Part shown: positions 1 to 5,901 of the stretch, piece after piece | How the letters are laid out: each line of letters begins with the position of its first letter | How positions within the stretch are numbered: the stretch's first letter is position 1 | Assembly: GCA_910588135.1 (NCBI GenBank) | Contig: CAJUOT010000048.1 | Span: forward strand, 1 to 19,051 | Source of the DNA: an uncultured Oscillospiraceae bacterium | GTDB lineage: Bacteria; Bacillota; Clostridia; Oscillospirales; Oscillospiraceae | Length of the DNA stretch: 19,051 nt | Direction of reading: 5' to 3' | Made by a program: the position numbers and the translations under genes | The notes under the pieces: generated by a model | Database searches by the model: none | Told to the model about the DNA's origin: nothing | The model's input: only the letters and a program-made list of their open reading frames with translations

Positions 1-116
1 CCGCCGCCGTTCTCCCCGGTGACATAGGGGAATTTCCACACGTTGCCGATGCCGATGGCGCATCCGGCGCTCACCAGCAGGAAGCCCAGCCGGGAGCGGA
101 AGTTTTCTCGTTTCAT
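1..116 (-). CDS. Neurotransmitter:sodium symporter (NSS/SNF family), N-terminal fragment
   Basis: Only the first 38 codons are in the window; the gene runs leftward off the edge. The peptide begins MKRENFRSRLGFLLVSAG and continues through a GxGNVWKFPY signature and a GENGGG stretch. That signature marks transmembrane helix 1 of the NSS (LeuT-like) family, where the unwound segment binds sodium and a small amino acid or amine. Members are plasma-membrane, sodium-coupled importers. The ATG at 114-116 (complement) follows a GAGGAGAGGG ribosome binding site with a good spacer, so the start is well supported. The gene has its own near-perfect promoter just upstream and is apparently not cotranscribed with the MATE gene to its right. 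Substrate cannot be told from this fragment. Confidence 0.88.
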   Translation of the reverse strand, partial: MKRENFRSRLGFLLVSAGCAIGIGNVWKFPYVTGENGG

Positions 117-145
117 TTGCCCTCTCCTCTTTGCAAATTTGCATC

Positions 146-174
146 ATTATACCGGAGAATGGGGCGAATGTCAA
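146..174 (-). promoter_or_regulatory. Promoter of the NSS symporter gene
   Basis: On the minus strand TTGACA (169-174) and TATAAT (146-151) are separated by exactly 17 bases: a full consensus housekeeping promoter. The predicted transcript start falls at about 139, inside a 12-bp perfect palindrome TGCAAATTTGCA (132-143) that could be an operator. Confidence 0.85.
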
Positions 175-217
175 CGGATTGGCCCGGCCGGGCGGCCGGA
201 AGCTTCCATGGGCCCGG

Positions 218-1588
218 TCACGGCCTGTCCGCGCCGTCCTCCAGCCGCCCCAGGGGACGGTACACCGTGAGAAACATGGTGGAAAAGCAGGCCAGCCCGC
301 CCACCAGCTGGGAGGCGGCCTCCGCCAGGAAAACCCCGGAGGCGCCCATGTACGCGGCCAGGATCACGGTGAGCGGCGCGTTGACAATGGCTTTGCGCAG
401 CAGGGAGAAGAACACCGCCTGCCTGGACTTGCCCAGCCCTACGAACACGCCCTGGCCCGCGATCTGCAGGGACATGAACAGGAACATGGAGAAATAAATC
501 CGCAGGGCCGGCACACCCGCCGCCAGGATGGCGGGCTCATCCTTGAATATGCGGATCAGCGGCCCGGGCAGGGCCATGGCCAGCAGCCAGAACAGGGCGG
601 AGTAGGCCACCGTCACCCCCGTGCTGAACCGGACGGACTGCCGCACCCGGCTGTACAGCTTCGCGCCGTAGTTGTACCCCGCCACCGGCTGGGAGCCGTT
701 GGTCAGGCCGTGGACGGGCATGATGAACACCTCCCGGATGGAGTTGATGATGGTCATCACCCCCACGTAGAGGTCGCCGCCGTAGTGCTGGAGGGTGGCA
801 TTGCACACCACCTGCACCAGGCTGTTGGTCATATTTACAAAGAAGCCGGACAGGCCCAGGCAGACGATTTTTTTGGTCCGGGCCGCCTCCAGGCGCAGGT
901 CCTCCCGCCGCAGGCGCAGGATGGCCCGCTTTCCTGTGAGAAACAGCAGTACCCATGCCGCGGACAGGGCCTGGGAGAACACCGTTGCCAGCGCCGCCCC
1001 CCGCACACCCATGTGGAGCACGAAAATGAACACCGGGTCCAGGGCGATGTTCACCGCCGCCCCCAGCAGCACGGTCATCATGCCTGTCCGCCCGAAGCCC
1101 TGGGTGTTGATGAAGGGATTCATCCCCAGGCTGACCATGACGAACAGGGTGCCGCACAGATAGACGCCCATATAGCCGTCGGCGTAGGGAAAGGTGTCCG
1201 GGCTGGCGCCAAACAGGTAGAGGATGGGCCGCTTCAGCGCCAGGAAGAAGGCGGTGGCCGCCGTGCCCAGAATCAGCAGCAGCACAAAGGCGTTGCCCAT
1301 CACCCGCTCCGCCTCCCGGTCGTCTCCCTTCCCGCGGCTGATGGAGCACAGGGGCGCGCCGCCCGTGCCGCACAGGTTGGCGAGGCCCATGAGGATGGAG
1401 ACGATGGGCATGGTGATGCCCAGCCCGGTGAGGGCCAGGCTGTCGCTCTCCGGCAGGTGGCCCAGGTAGATCCGGTCTACCACGCTGTACAGCACATTCA
1501 CCAGCTGCGCCGCCGTCATAGGGGCGGCCAGCCGCATGATGTTGCGGGGGATGCTCCCCTGAGAAAAGTCGTTTTGCCGCGCCGTCAA
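218..1588 (-). CDS. MATE family multidrug/cation efflux transporter
   Basis: Predicted 456-residue polytopic inner-membrane protein. The N-terminus carries a typical MATE pattern: SIPRNIMRLAAPMTAAQ followed by LVNVLYSVVDRIYLGHL, that is, the first amphipathic segment and helix 1 with the conserved 'D' facing the cavity. A second half resembling the first starts near KKIVCLGLSGFFVNM, consistent with two six-helix bundles. Members export drugs or cationic metabolites using a sodium or proton gradient. I chose the TTG at 1586-1588 because AAAAGGGGGG lies about 8 bases upstream and the protein then begins at the family's usual place; the frame stays open 24 codons further, but those residues are not MATE-like and overlap the promoter. 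No regulator gene is adjacent. Substrate is unknown. Confidence 0.92.
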   Translation of the reverse strand: MTARQNDFSQGSIPRNIMRLAAPMTAAQLVNVLYSVVDRIYLGHLPESDSLALTGLGITMPIVSILMGLANLCGTGGAPLCSISRGKGDDREAERVMGNAFVLLLILGTAATAFFLALKRPILYLFGASPDTFPYADGYMGVYLCGTLFVMVSLGMNPFINTQGFGRTGMMTVLLGAAVNIALDPVFIFVLHMGVRGAALATVFSQALSAAWVLLFLTGKRAILRLRREDLRLEAARTKKIVCLGLSGFFVNMTNSLVQVVCNATLQHYGGDLYVGVMTIINSIREVFIMPVHGLTNGSQPVAGYNYGAKLYSRVRQSVRFSTGVTVAYSALFWLLAMALPGPLIRIFKDEPAILAAGVPALRIYFSMFLFMSLQIAGQGVFVGLGKSRQAVFFSLLRKAIVNAPLTVILAAYMGASGVFLAEAASQLVGGLACFSTMFLTVYRPLGRLEDGADRP

Positions 1589-1625
1589 GGCTGCGTCCCC
1601 CCTTTTATGACAGGATACCCGGTAC

Positions 1626-1654
1626 ATCATACCACAGGGCGGCCCGCGCGTCCA
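1626..1654 (-). promoter_or_regulatory. Probable promoter of the leftward MATE gene
   Basis: On the minus strand TGGACG (1649-1654) and TATGAT (1626-1631) have a 17-base spacer. The -10 also has TGTGG just ahead of it. It lies about 40 bases before the TTG start and therefore supports the shorter protein. Confidence 0.6.
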
Positions 1655-1701
1655 TTCCAAATTCCCAGAAGGGGAAGTCCCGTGGGGGCGGGCGGTTTCA
1701 A

Positions 1702-1730
1702 TTGAAATCCGGCGGACTGTGTGGTATCAT
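1702..1730 (+). promoter_or_regulatory. Promoter of the PHP phosphoesterase gene
   Basis: TTGAAA (1702-1707) and TATCAT (1725-1730) are spaced by 17 bases. The predicted transcript start is near 1737, about 45 bases before the coding start. It is divergent from the MATE promoter, with about 48 bases between the two -35 boxes. Confidence 0.7.
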
Positions 1731-1780
1731 GTTGGAGGCGGGCGGCGTCCCGCCAAATCAGGGATAATAGAGGGATGACT

Positions 1781-2506
1781 ATGATGAATATGAGCGACCT
1801 TCGGCTGGATATCCACACCCATACCCTGGCCAGCGGTCATGCCTACGGGACCATCCGGGAGATGGCCGCGGCGGCGGCGGAGCGGGGGCTGGACGTGATC
1901 GGCTTCAGCGAGCATGGACCGGGCCTGCCCGGGACCTGCGACCCGTTTTACTTCCTCAACCTGTCCGCCATCCCCCGGCGGCTGCACGGGGTGGAGGTGG
2001 TTCACGGCTGTGAGGTCAACGTGCTGGACGGCGGGGTGCTCTCCCTACCCCAGCGCTATTTGGAGCTGCTGGACTACGCCATTGTGGGCATCCATCCCCC
2101 GTGCTACCGGGAGGCGGGGGCGGAGAAAAATACGGACAACCTCATCTCCTGCATGAAGTATGAAAAGGTGTGCTTTGTCTCCCATCCGGACAGCGACAGC
2201 ACGCCCCTGCAATACGGGCGGCTGGTGCAGGCGGCGAAAGAGTACCACGTGGCGCTGGAGGTGAACAACAGCTCCCTGCGGAATCCGGAGCGCCGGCCGG
2301 GCTGCGTCAAGAACTACCGGGAGATGCTGGGGCTGTGCCGCCGACACGGCGTGCCCGTTATTGTCAACTCGGACGCCCACGACCCCAGTGCCGTTGGGCG
2401 GTTTGACGCCGCCCTGGCGCTGCTCAATGAGGAGGGCTTCGACCCGGCGCTGGTCCTCAATACGGACACCGGACGGTTCAAACGGTTCATCGGAATGGAA
2501 GCGTAA
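1781..2506 (+). CDS. PHP-domain metal-dependent phosphoesterase (YcdX-like)
   Basis: A 241-residue cytosolic protein with the full set of PHP (polymerase and histidinol phosphatase) motifs: LDIHTHT near residue 9, FSEHGPG around residue 42, GCEVN near 80, GIHPP around 105, SHPD near 133, and NSDAHDP near 200. These His/Asp/Glu residues build the trinuclear metal site that hydrolyses phosphate esters. The spacing fits the YcdX/phosphatase branch better than histidinol-phosphatase (HisJ) or DNA polymerase PHP domains; the natural substrate is not known. In-frame ATGs lie at 1775, 1781 and 1784; AGAGGG at 1769-1774 abuts the first and gives a six-base spacer to 1781, which I prefer. It is a single-gene unit with its own promoter and a strong hairpin after the stop. 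Confidence 0.88.
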   Translation: MMNMSDLRLDIHTHTLASGHAYGTIREMAAAAAERGLDVIGFSEHGPGLPGTCDPFYFLNLSAIPRRLHGVEVVHGCEVNVLDGGVLSLPQRYLELLDYAIVGIHPPCYREAGAEKNTDNLISCMKYEKVCFVSHPDSDSTPLQYGRLVQAAKEYHVALEVNNSSLRNPERRPGCVKNYREMLGLCRRHGVPVIVNSDAHDPSAVGRFDAALALLNEEGFDPALVLNTDTGRFKRFIGMEA

Positions 2507-2508
2507 CA

Positions 2509-2551
2509 AATGGCAGGGGCCGGAGCGGACAGCGCTCCGGCCCCTGCCATT
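2509..2551. terminator. 19-bp hairpin between convergent genes
   Basis: Perfect inverted repeat: arms 2509-2527 and 2533-2551 with a five-base loop GACAG. It starts three bases after the PHP stop and sits between two convergent genes. There is no good T-run on either side, so it may act as a bidirectional terminator or simply as a 3'-end stabilising structure. Confidence 0.7.
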
Positions 2552-2596
2552 GCCCGCAGGATTTTTCTTTCCGCCGGCGGACCCGCCGCGGGCCGC

Positions 2597-3124
2597 TCAT
2601 CCAAAATCCATGGACAGCAGCTTTTTCCGCTCCCGCCAGTCGGGAAGATACTGCTCCAGCAGGGCGTAAAACCGGGGTCCGTGATTCTTCTCCCGGATGT
2701 GGCACAGCTCATGGACCACCACCAGCTCAATGGCTTCCTCCGGACAGGCCATCAAGAAGCAGGAAAAGCAGAGGCGGTTTTTGCCGCTGCAGCTGCCGTA
2801 GCGCCTGCGGGCCGTGGTGATCCGGAGTCCGGCGGGGGTCACGCCCATCCGCTCGCTCCAACAGGCGACCTTCGGCGGCAGGACGGTTCGGGCCCTGGCC
2901 TTGAGAAGCTCAATCTCCTCCGCCGTGGGGGGCGGCGGCAGGGCAGAAGCCCTTTGGCGCTGGCGTTCCAGATGTTTGGCGATCCAGTCCCGGTGACTGT
3001 CCACAAAGGCCTGTATGCGCGCCTCCGGCAGCCGCATGGGCGCGCGCACCACCACCCGGCAGTCTCTGGTAATCTCCAGCCCCAGTGTTTTCCGGCGGGA
3101 GCGGATCAATTCATATGGCTCCAT
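2597..3124 (-). CDS. YgjP-like (DUF45, M48-related) zinc metallopeptidase
   Basis: A 175-residue protein with the YgjP/DUF45 layout: an N-terminal strand region (IRSRRKTLGLEI, then VVVRAP), a middle helix with IAKHL, the RRRYGSCSG stretch around residues 107-113, and the zinc motif HELCH at 138-142 with a third histidine at 148 in NHGPRFY. The HExxH glutamate is the expected general base. It is soluble, with no signal peptide. YgjP proteins are thought to be peptidases on the evidence of this motif, but substrates are poorly known. It is third in a leftward operon, starting six bases after the barstar stop with no convincing ribosome binding site, so translational coupling is likely. Whether it contributes to the barnase/barstar function is unclear. 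Confidence 0.88.
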   Translation of the reverse strand: MEPYELIRSRRKTLGLEITRDCRVVVRAPMRLPEARIQAFVDSHRDWIAKHLERQRQRASALPPPPTAEEIELLKARARTVLPPKVACWSERMGVTPAGLRITTARRRYGSCSGKNRLCFSCFLMACPEEAIELVVVHELCHIREKNHGPRFYALLEQYLPDWRERKKLLSMDFG

Positions 3125-3130
3125 GCTGCG

Positions 3131-3436
3131 TTACCACTGCAGTTCTTGGGCAGGGGGGTCCTGGGGGCTGTCTGTTTCCAGTTCCAGCTCCAGCCAGGGG
3201 TTTTCCGCCGCCGCGTCCTCCAGCACCCGCAGCAGACGCTGGCCAAAGGCGGTCCCCTCCAGCTCCTCCCGGTGGGACACCGCCAGCCGCACCGGCCGCC
3301 CCAGGTCTGTCAGGCAGTCATACAGCGCGTCCAGATTCCGCCCCCACCACTCAGGCAGGCACAGCGCCTGTCCCAGCAGCTCCATAGCCTCCTCCCGGGC
3401 ATGGAGCAGGGCGCCGTCCAATTTCACCGTCTCCAT
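3131..3436 (-). CDS. Barstar-family ribonuclease inhibitor
   Basis: A 101-residue cytosolic protein. It contains the barstar recognition helix LPEWWGRNLDALYDCLTDL (residues 27-45); D36 and D40 correspond to barstar D35 and D39, which plug the barnase active site. The C-terminal part (RPVRLAVSHREEL, then LLRVLEDAA) matches the rest of the fold. The C-terminal tail after about residue 88 is acidic and unlike classic barstar. The ATG at 3434-3436 (complement) begins one base after the TGA of the upstream ribonuclease, with GGGGAG inside the end of that gene as ribosome binding site; toxin and inhibitor are therefore tightly coupled. The expected role is protection of the producer from the partner ribonuclease before export. 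Confidence 0.9.
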   Translation of the reverse strand: METVKLDGALLHAREEAMELLGQALCLPEWWGRNLDALYDCLTDLGRPVRLAVSHREELEGTAFGQRLLRVLEDAAAENPWLELELETDSPQDPPAQELQW

Positions 3437-3437
3437 A

Positions 3438-4022
3438 TCATGGCTCCCCATAGAGCAGCTCAAAGCTCTCGTAGTGGTCCCCGGTGTAGTAGATGAGGCC
3501 GTCATTGGAATACACGATCCGCTTTGCGCCCCGGGAGCGGGCGCCTACGGTATCGATGTCGCACTCCTGGTAGCTGCGGCCCTCCGCCTCGGGCAGCAGG
3601 CCCTCGTAGTTGCCGAACCGGCTGCCGCCGATGGCCGTCCCCTCCCCGGTGTACGGCTCCACGCTGCCCCCGCTCCAGCCCTTGTCCTGGGCCTGCCGCT
3701 TGGTGACATAGTTGCCGGGCAGGTGGCCATAGAGATGGAGGTACAGCGCCACTTCATCCTTGGAGCTGTACCAGCCGTCCTCCGGAAAGGAGGGGGATTC
3801 GCTCTCCAAGGGAGGGACCTCAGGGGCCTGGGACTCCGCCGGGTCCGTTCCGGCGGGCGGCTCAGCCTCCGGCAGCTGGGAGGGCGCGTCCGGGCCCGGC
3901 GTGCTGAGGGCGGGCTCCGTCGGGCTGGGGGCGCCGGGGGCGGCCGCCTCGGGCCCGCCGCAGGCGGCCAGGGCCAGGGTCCAGGCCAGGGCCAGCAGAA
4001 GGGCGGAAATACGTTTCACCAT
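3438..4022 (-). CDS. Lipoprotein barnase-type secreted ribonuclease
   Basis: A 194-residue protein in three parts. Residues 1-21 are a lipoprotein signal peptide (MVKR, hydrophobic core, lipobox LAAC with lipidated Cys21). Residues 22-80 are a Pro/Ala/Glu/Ser linker. Residues 81-194 align with Bacillus barnase: YVTKRQAQDKGW matches its YITKSEAQALGW, then IGGSRFGN, EGLLP, YQECDID, RIVYSNDGLIYYTGDHYESF. The catalytic set is complete: K108, E153, R164, R168 and H183 correspond to barnase K27, E73, R83, R87 and H102. It should cleave single-stranded RNA after guanine. Unlike barnase it is predicted to stay lipid-anchored on the outer face of the membrane. A GTG at 4029-4031 is an alternative start adding three residues; neither start has a strong ribosome binding site, perhaps keeping expression low. 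Barstar follows immediately. Confidence 0.92.
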   Translation of the reverse strand: MVKRISALLLALAWTLALAACGGPEAAAPGAPSPTEPALSTPGPDAPSQLPEAEPPAGTDPAESQAPEVPPLESESPSFPEDGWYSSKDEVALYLHLYGHLPGNYVTKRQAQDKGWSGGSVEPYTGEGTAIGGSRFGNYEGLLPEAEGRSYQECDIDTVGARSRGAKRIVYSNDGLIYYTGDHYESFELLYGEP

Positions 4023-4080
4023 TGCAATCACTCAAATCCATCCGAAATTGGCGCGCGCCCAAAGGTTCGCGCTCCCTGTT

Positions 4081-4109
4081 ATGATACGATACGCGCCGCC
4101 GCCTGTCAA
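4081..4109 (-). promoter_or_regulatory. Promoter of the barnase-barstar-ygjP operon
   Basis: On the minus strand TTGACA (4104-4109) and TATCAT (4081-4086) with a 17-base spacer. The predicted transcript start is near 4074, giving a leader of about 50 bases before the ribonuclease. Confidence 0.8.
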
Positions 4110-4121
4110 CCCGTTTCCCCC

Positions 4122-4150
4122 TTGCGGCCTGGGGAAAAAAGGGTTATAAT
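4122..4150 (+). promoter_or_regulatory. Promoter of the AAA+ ATPase gene
   Basis: TTGCGG (4122-4127) and TATAAT (4145-4150) with a 17-base spacer. The predicted start is near 4157. It is back-to-back with the barnase promoter; only 12 bases separate the two -35 boxes, so the two units could be co-regulated. Confidence 0.8.
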
Positions 4151-4191
4151 AGGATCAGAACAATGCCAGGAAAAAAAGGAGCGTGTCCGCC

Positions 4192-5664
4192 ATGTCTCAA
4201 CCCATGACCCCCGCCGCCGTCCATAAGCAGTATGACGAAGCCATGACTGCGTTCCGCCGCCAGATCGCCGACCCCGCCGCTCGGGTGGCCTTCGGCCGGG
4301 AGGCTGACGGGTTCATGCGCCAGTGCGCCTGCGGCGTGTGGCACGCTGACCAGGGGATGGGCCCCCGCCACGTGGAGTACTACAACGCTATCTACTCCAA
4401 GGGCAACCCCGTGCCCACCGCCCTCTATTGGGAGCTGGCTTCCGCTGTGGAGGAGTATCCCGGGTTTGCGCTGCCCAAGCTGTTCCGGCGGCTGGTGCAG
4501 GCCGATTTGGAGCACGGGCGCAGCCAGAGCCGCCGGTTTGTGGATACCTTCACTTTGATGCTGCTGCTGTTTGCCGCCGTGGACGGCAAAGTGAGCGAGG
4601 CGGAAGCGGGATTTGTCAACGCCTGCGCCGATTCCCTGTCCGCCTACTGCGACCACGCCGGAGTGGGCGGCGGAAAATCGGGACTGGATGTCAGCGAATT
4701 TGTGGCCCGCCGCACCGACGGTGAGCCGGTCAAGACAGGCAGGCCGGAGGACGAGGCTGTGTCTCCCGCCCCGGCCAATGCGGCGGCTGAGAAAGGGGAA
4801 ACCCCCGTGGAGGAGGAGCCTTCCCTGGAGGAGCTGCTGGCTGAGCTGGACGGGCTGTGCGGACTGGACAAGGTGAAGGAGGATGTAAAGGGGCTCATCA
4901 ACCTGGTGAAGGTGCGCAAGCTGCGCCAGGAGGCGGGGCTGCCTGTGCCGCCTATGTCCCTGCATCTGGTGTTCATGGGCAACCCCGGCACCGGCAAGAC
5001 CACCGTGGCCCGGCTGCTGGCAAAGATTTACCACGCGGTAGGAGTGCTGAGCAAGGGCCAGCTGGTGGAGGTGGACCGCTCCGGACTGGTGGCGGGCTTT
5101 GTGGGGCAGACCGCGCTCAAAACCCAGGAGGCCGTGGACAAGGCGCTGGGCGGGGTGCTGTTCATCGACGAGGCCTATGCGCTGGCCAATCAGGACAACG
5201 CCAACGACTTTGGGCGGGAGGCCATTGAGGTGCTCCTCAAGGGCATGGAGGATCACCGGGACAACCTCATCGTCATCGTGGCGGGGTATACCGATTTGAT
5301 GGGGGATTTCATCCACGCCAATCCGGGGCTGGAGAGCCGGTTCAACAAGTATTTCTACTTTGAGGACTATGATGGGGGACAGCTGGCGGAGATCTTCCGC
5401 TCGGTGTGCAAGAAGAACGGGTATACTTTGGACGGGGAGACGGACAAGGCTGCGGCGGAGGCGTTTCAGGTGATGTATGACCGCCGGGACGAGAATTTCG
5501 GAAACGCCCGGGATGTGCGCAATGTATTTGAGGCGGCGGTGGCCCGTCAGGCCAACCGGGTGGCGGCCATGGAGGCGCCCAAAATGAAGGACCTGATGGC
5601 GCTGACAGTGGCGGATCTGGATTTGGAATGCGGGGAGGAAAATCCTGAAACTCCCGCGGAATGA
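4192..5664 (+). CDS. AAA+ ATPase of the SpoVK/CbbX type with a TerB-like N-terminal region
   Basis: A 490-residue soluble protein. Residues about 105-165 (LMLLLFAAVDGKVSEAEAGF) look like a TerB-type helical domain, whose hallmark is D-G-x-(V/I)-s-x-x-E. A charged Pro/Glu linker (about 175-215) leads to one AAA+ module: Walker A GNPGTGKTT at 263-271, Walker B VLFIDEA at 322-328, sensor-1 region IVIVAGYTDLM, and ESRFNKY containing the expected arginine finger. The module matches the CbbX/SpoVK/EccA group, hexameric remodelling ATPases that pull on protein partners. The ATG at 4192 has AGGAG ten bases upstream; a GTG at 4183 is too close to that site. It is a single-gene unit diverging from the barnase operon. 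The substrate is unknown; a role linked to the neighbouring toxin operon is speculation. Confidence 0.85.
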   Translation: MSQPMTPAAVHKQYDEAMTAFRRQIADPAARVAFGREADGFMRQCACGVWHADQGMGPRHVEYYNAIYSKGNPVPTALYWELASAVEEYPGFALPKLFRRLVQADLEHGRSQSRRFVDTFTLMLLLFAAVDGKVSEAEAGFVNACADSLSAYCDHAGVGGGKSGLDVSEFVARRTDGEPVKTGRPEDEAVSPAPANAAAEKGETPVEEEPSLEELLAELDGLCGLDKVKEDVKGLINLVKVRKLRQEAGLPVPPMSLHLVFMGNPGTGKTTVARLLAKIYHAVGVLSKGQLVEVDRSGLVAGFVGQTALKTQEAVDKALGGVLFIDEAYALANQDNANDFGREAIEVLLKGMEDHRDNLIVIVAGYTDLMGDFIHANPGLESRFNKYFYFEDYDGGQLAEIFRSVCKKNGYTLDGETDKAAAEAFQVMYDRRDENFGNARDVRNVFEAAVARQANRVAAMEAPKMKDLMALTVADLDLECGEENPETPAE

Positions 5665-5667
5665 CCC

Positions 5668-5696
5668 TTGCGTTTGGAGGGGGAGTATGGTATAAT
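5668..5696 (+). promoter_or_regulatory. Promoter of tRNA-Leu
   Basis: TTGCGT (5668-5673) and TATAAT (5691-5696) with a 17-base spacer. It begins three bases after the AAA+ gene's stop; the predicted start is about seven bases before the mature tRNA. Confidence 0.85.
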
Positions 5697-5709
5697 ACCT
5701 CCTGCGCAC

Positions 5710-5797
5710 GCCGGTGTGATGGAATTGGTAGACGTGACGGACTCAAAATCCGTTGGGCTAATCCCCCGTGTGGGTTCGAGTCCCACCACCGGCACCA
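5710..5797 (+). tRNA. tRNA-Leu (anticodon CAA)
   Basis: The acceptor stem GCCGGTG (5710-5716) pairs with CACCGGC (5787-5793), followed by discriminator A and encoded CCA (5795-5797). The anticodon stem ACGGA/TCCGT encloses a seven-base loop with CAA at 5744-5746, reading UUG. A long variable arm (about TTGGGCTAATCCCCCGT) and GGTTCGAGTCCC as T arm are typical for class II tRNA-Leu. Having its own promoter upstream and a hairpin downstream, it is an independent unit. It marks the left edge of the accessory segment, but no second copy of its 3' end was seen in the window, so use as an attachment site is not supported. Confidence 0.96.
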
Positions 5798-5802
5798 AGT
5801 TG

Positions 5803-5845
5803 AAAGCTACATTTTAGCCTTATTTCAGGCTGGAATGTAGCTTTT
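5803..5845. terminator. Terminator hairpin after tRNA-Leu
   Basis: A 17-bp stem (5803-5819 with 5828-5844, two G-T wobbles) and eight-base loop, flanked by A-run and T-run, so it can terminate in both directions. It ends the tRNA transcript and is also part of the 134-bp duplicated leader. Confidence 0.8.
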
Positions 5846-5857
5846 CTATTACAAACT

Positions 5858-5893
5858 CTCCATGATATACTGAAGTCCAGTATTGTCATGGAG
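5858..5893. promoter_or_regulatory. Inverted repeat over the recombinase ribosome binding site
   Basis: Arms CTCCATGA (5858-5865) with TCATGGAG (5886-5893), and inner arms ATACTG (5867-5872) with CAGTAT (5878-5883). A TATACT -10-like hexamer lies in the left arm and the right arm takes in part of the Shine-Dalgarno GGAGGG. It could be an operator, a recombinase binding site, or an mRNA stem that hides the ribosome binding site. Every arm base is identical in the right copy at 11324-11359. Confidence 0.65.
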
Positions 5894-5901
5894 GGTTTGC
5901 T

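Noticed and set aside
131..1705. Long open frame on the plus strand opposite the MATE gene
   Set aside because: Composition rich in His/Gln/Arg/Pro, no ribosome binding site or family pattern; a by-product of GC-rich codon use in the real minus-strand MATE gene.
4144..5709. 521-codon open frame opposite the AAA+ ATPase
   Set aside because: The AAA+ frame has clear Walker motifs, promoter and ribosome binding site; the opposite frame is low-complexity His/Leu/Gln-rich and crosses into the tRNA promoter.
5710..5797. tRNA-Leu as integration site of the accessory segment
   Set aside because: No repeat of the tRNA 3' end was found near the right boundary (11180-11462), and large serine recombinases do not typically use tRNA ends.
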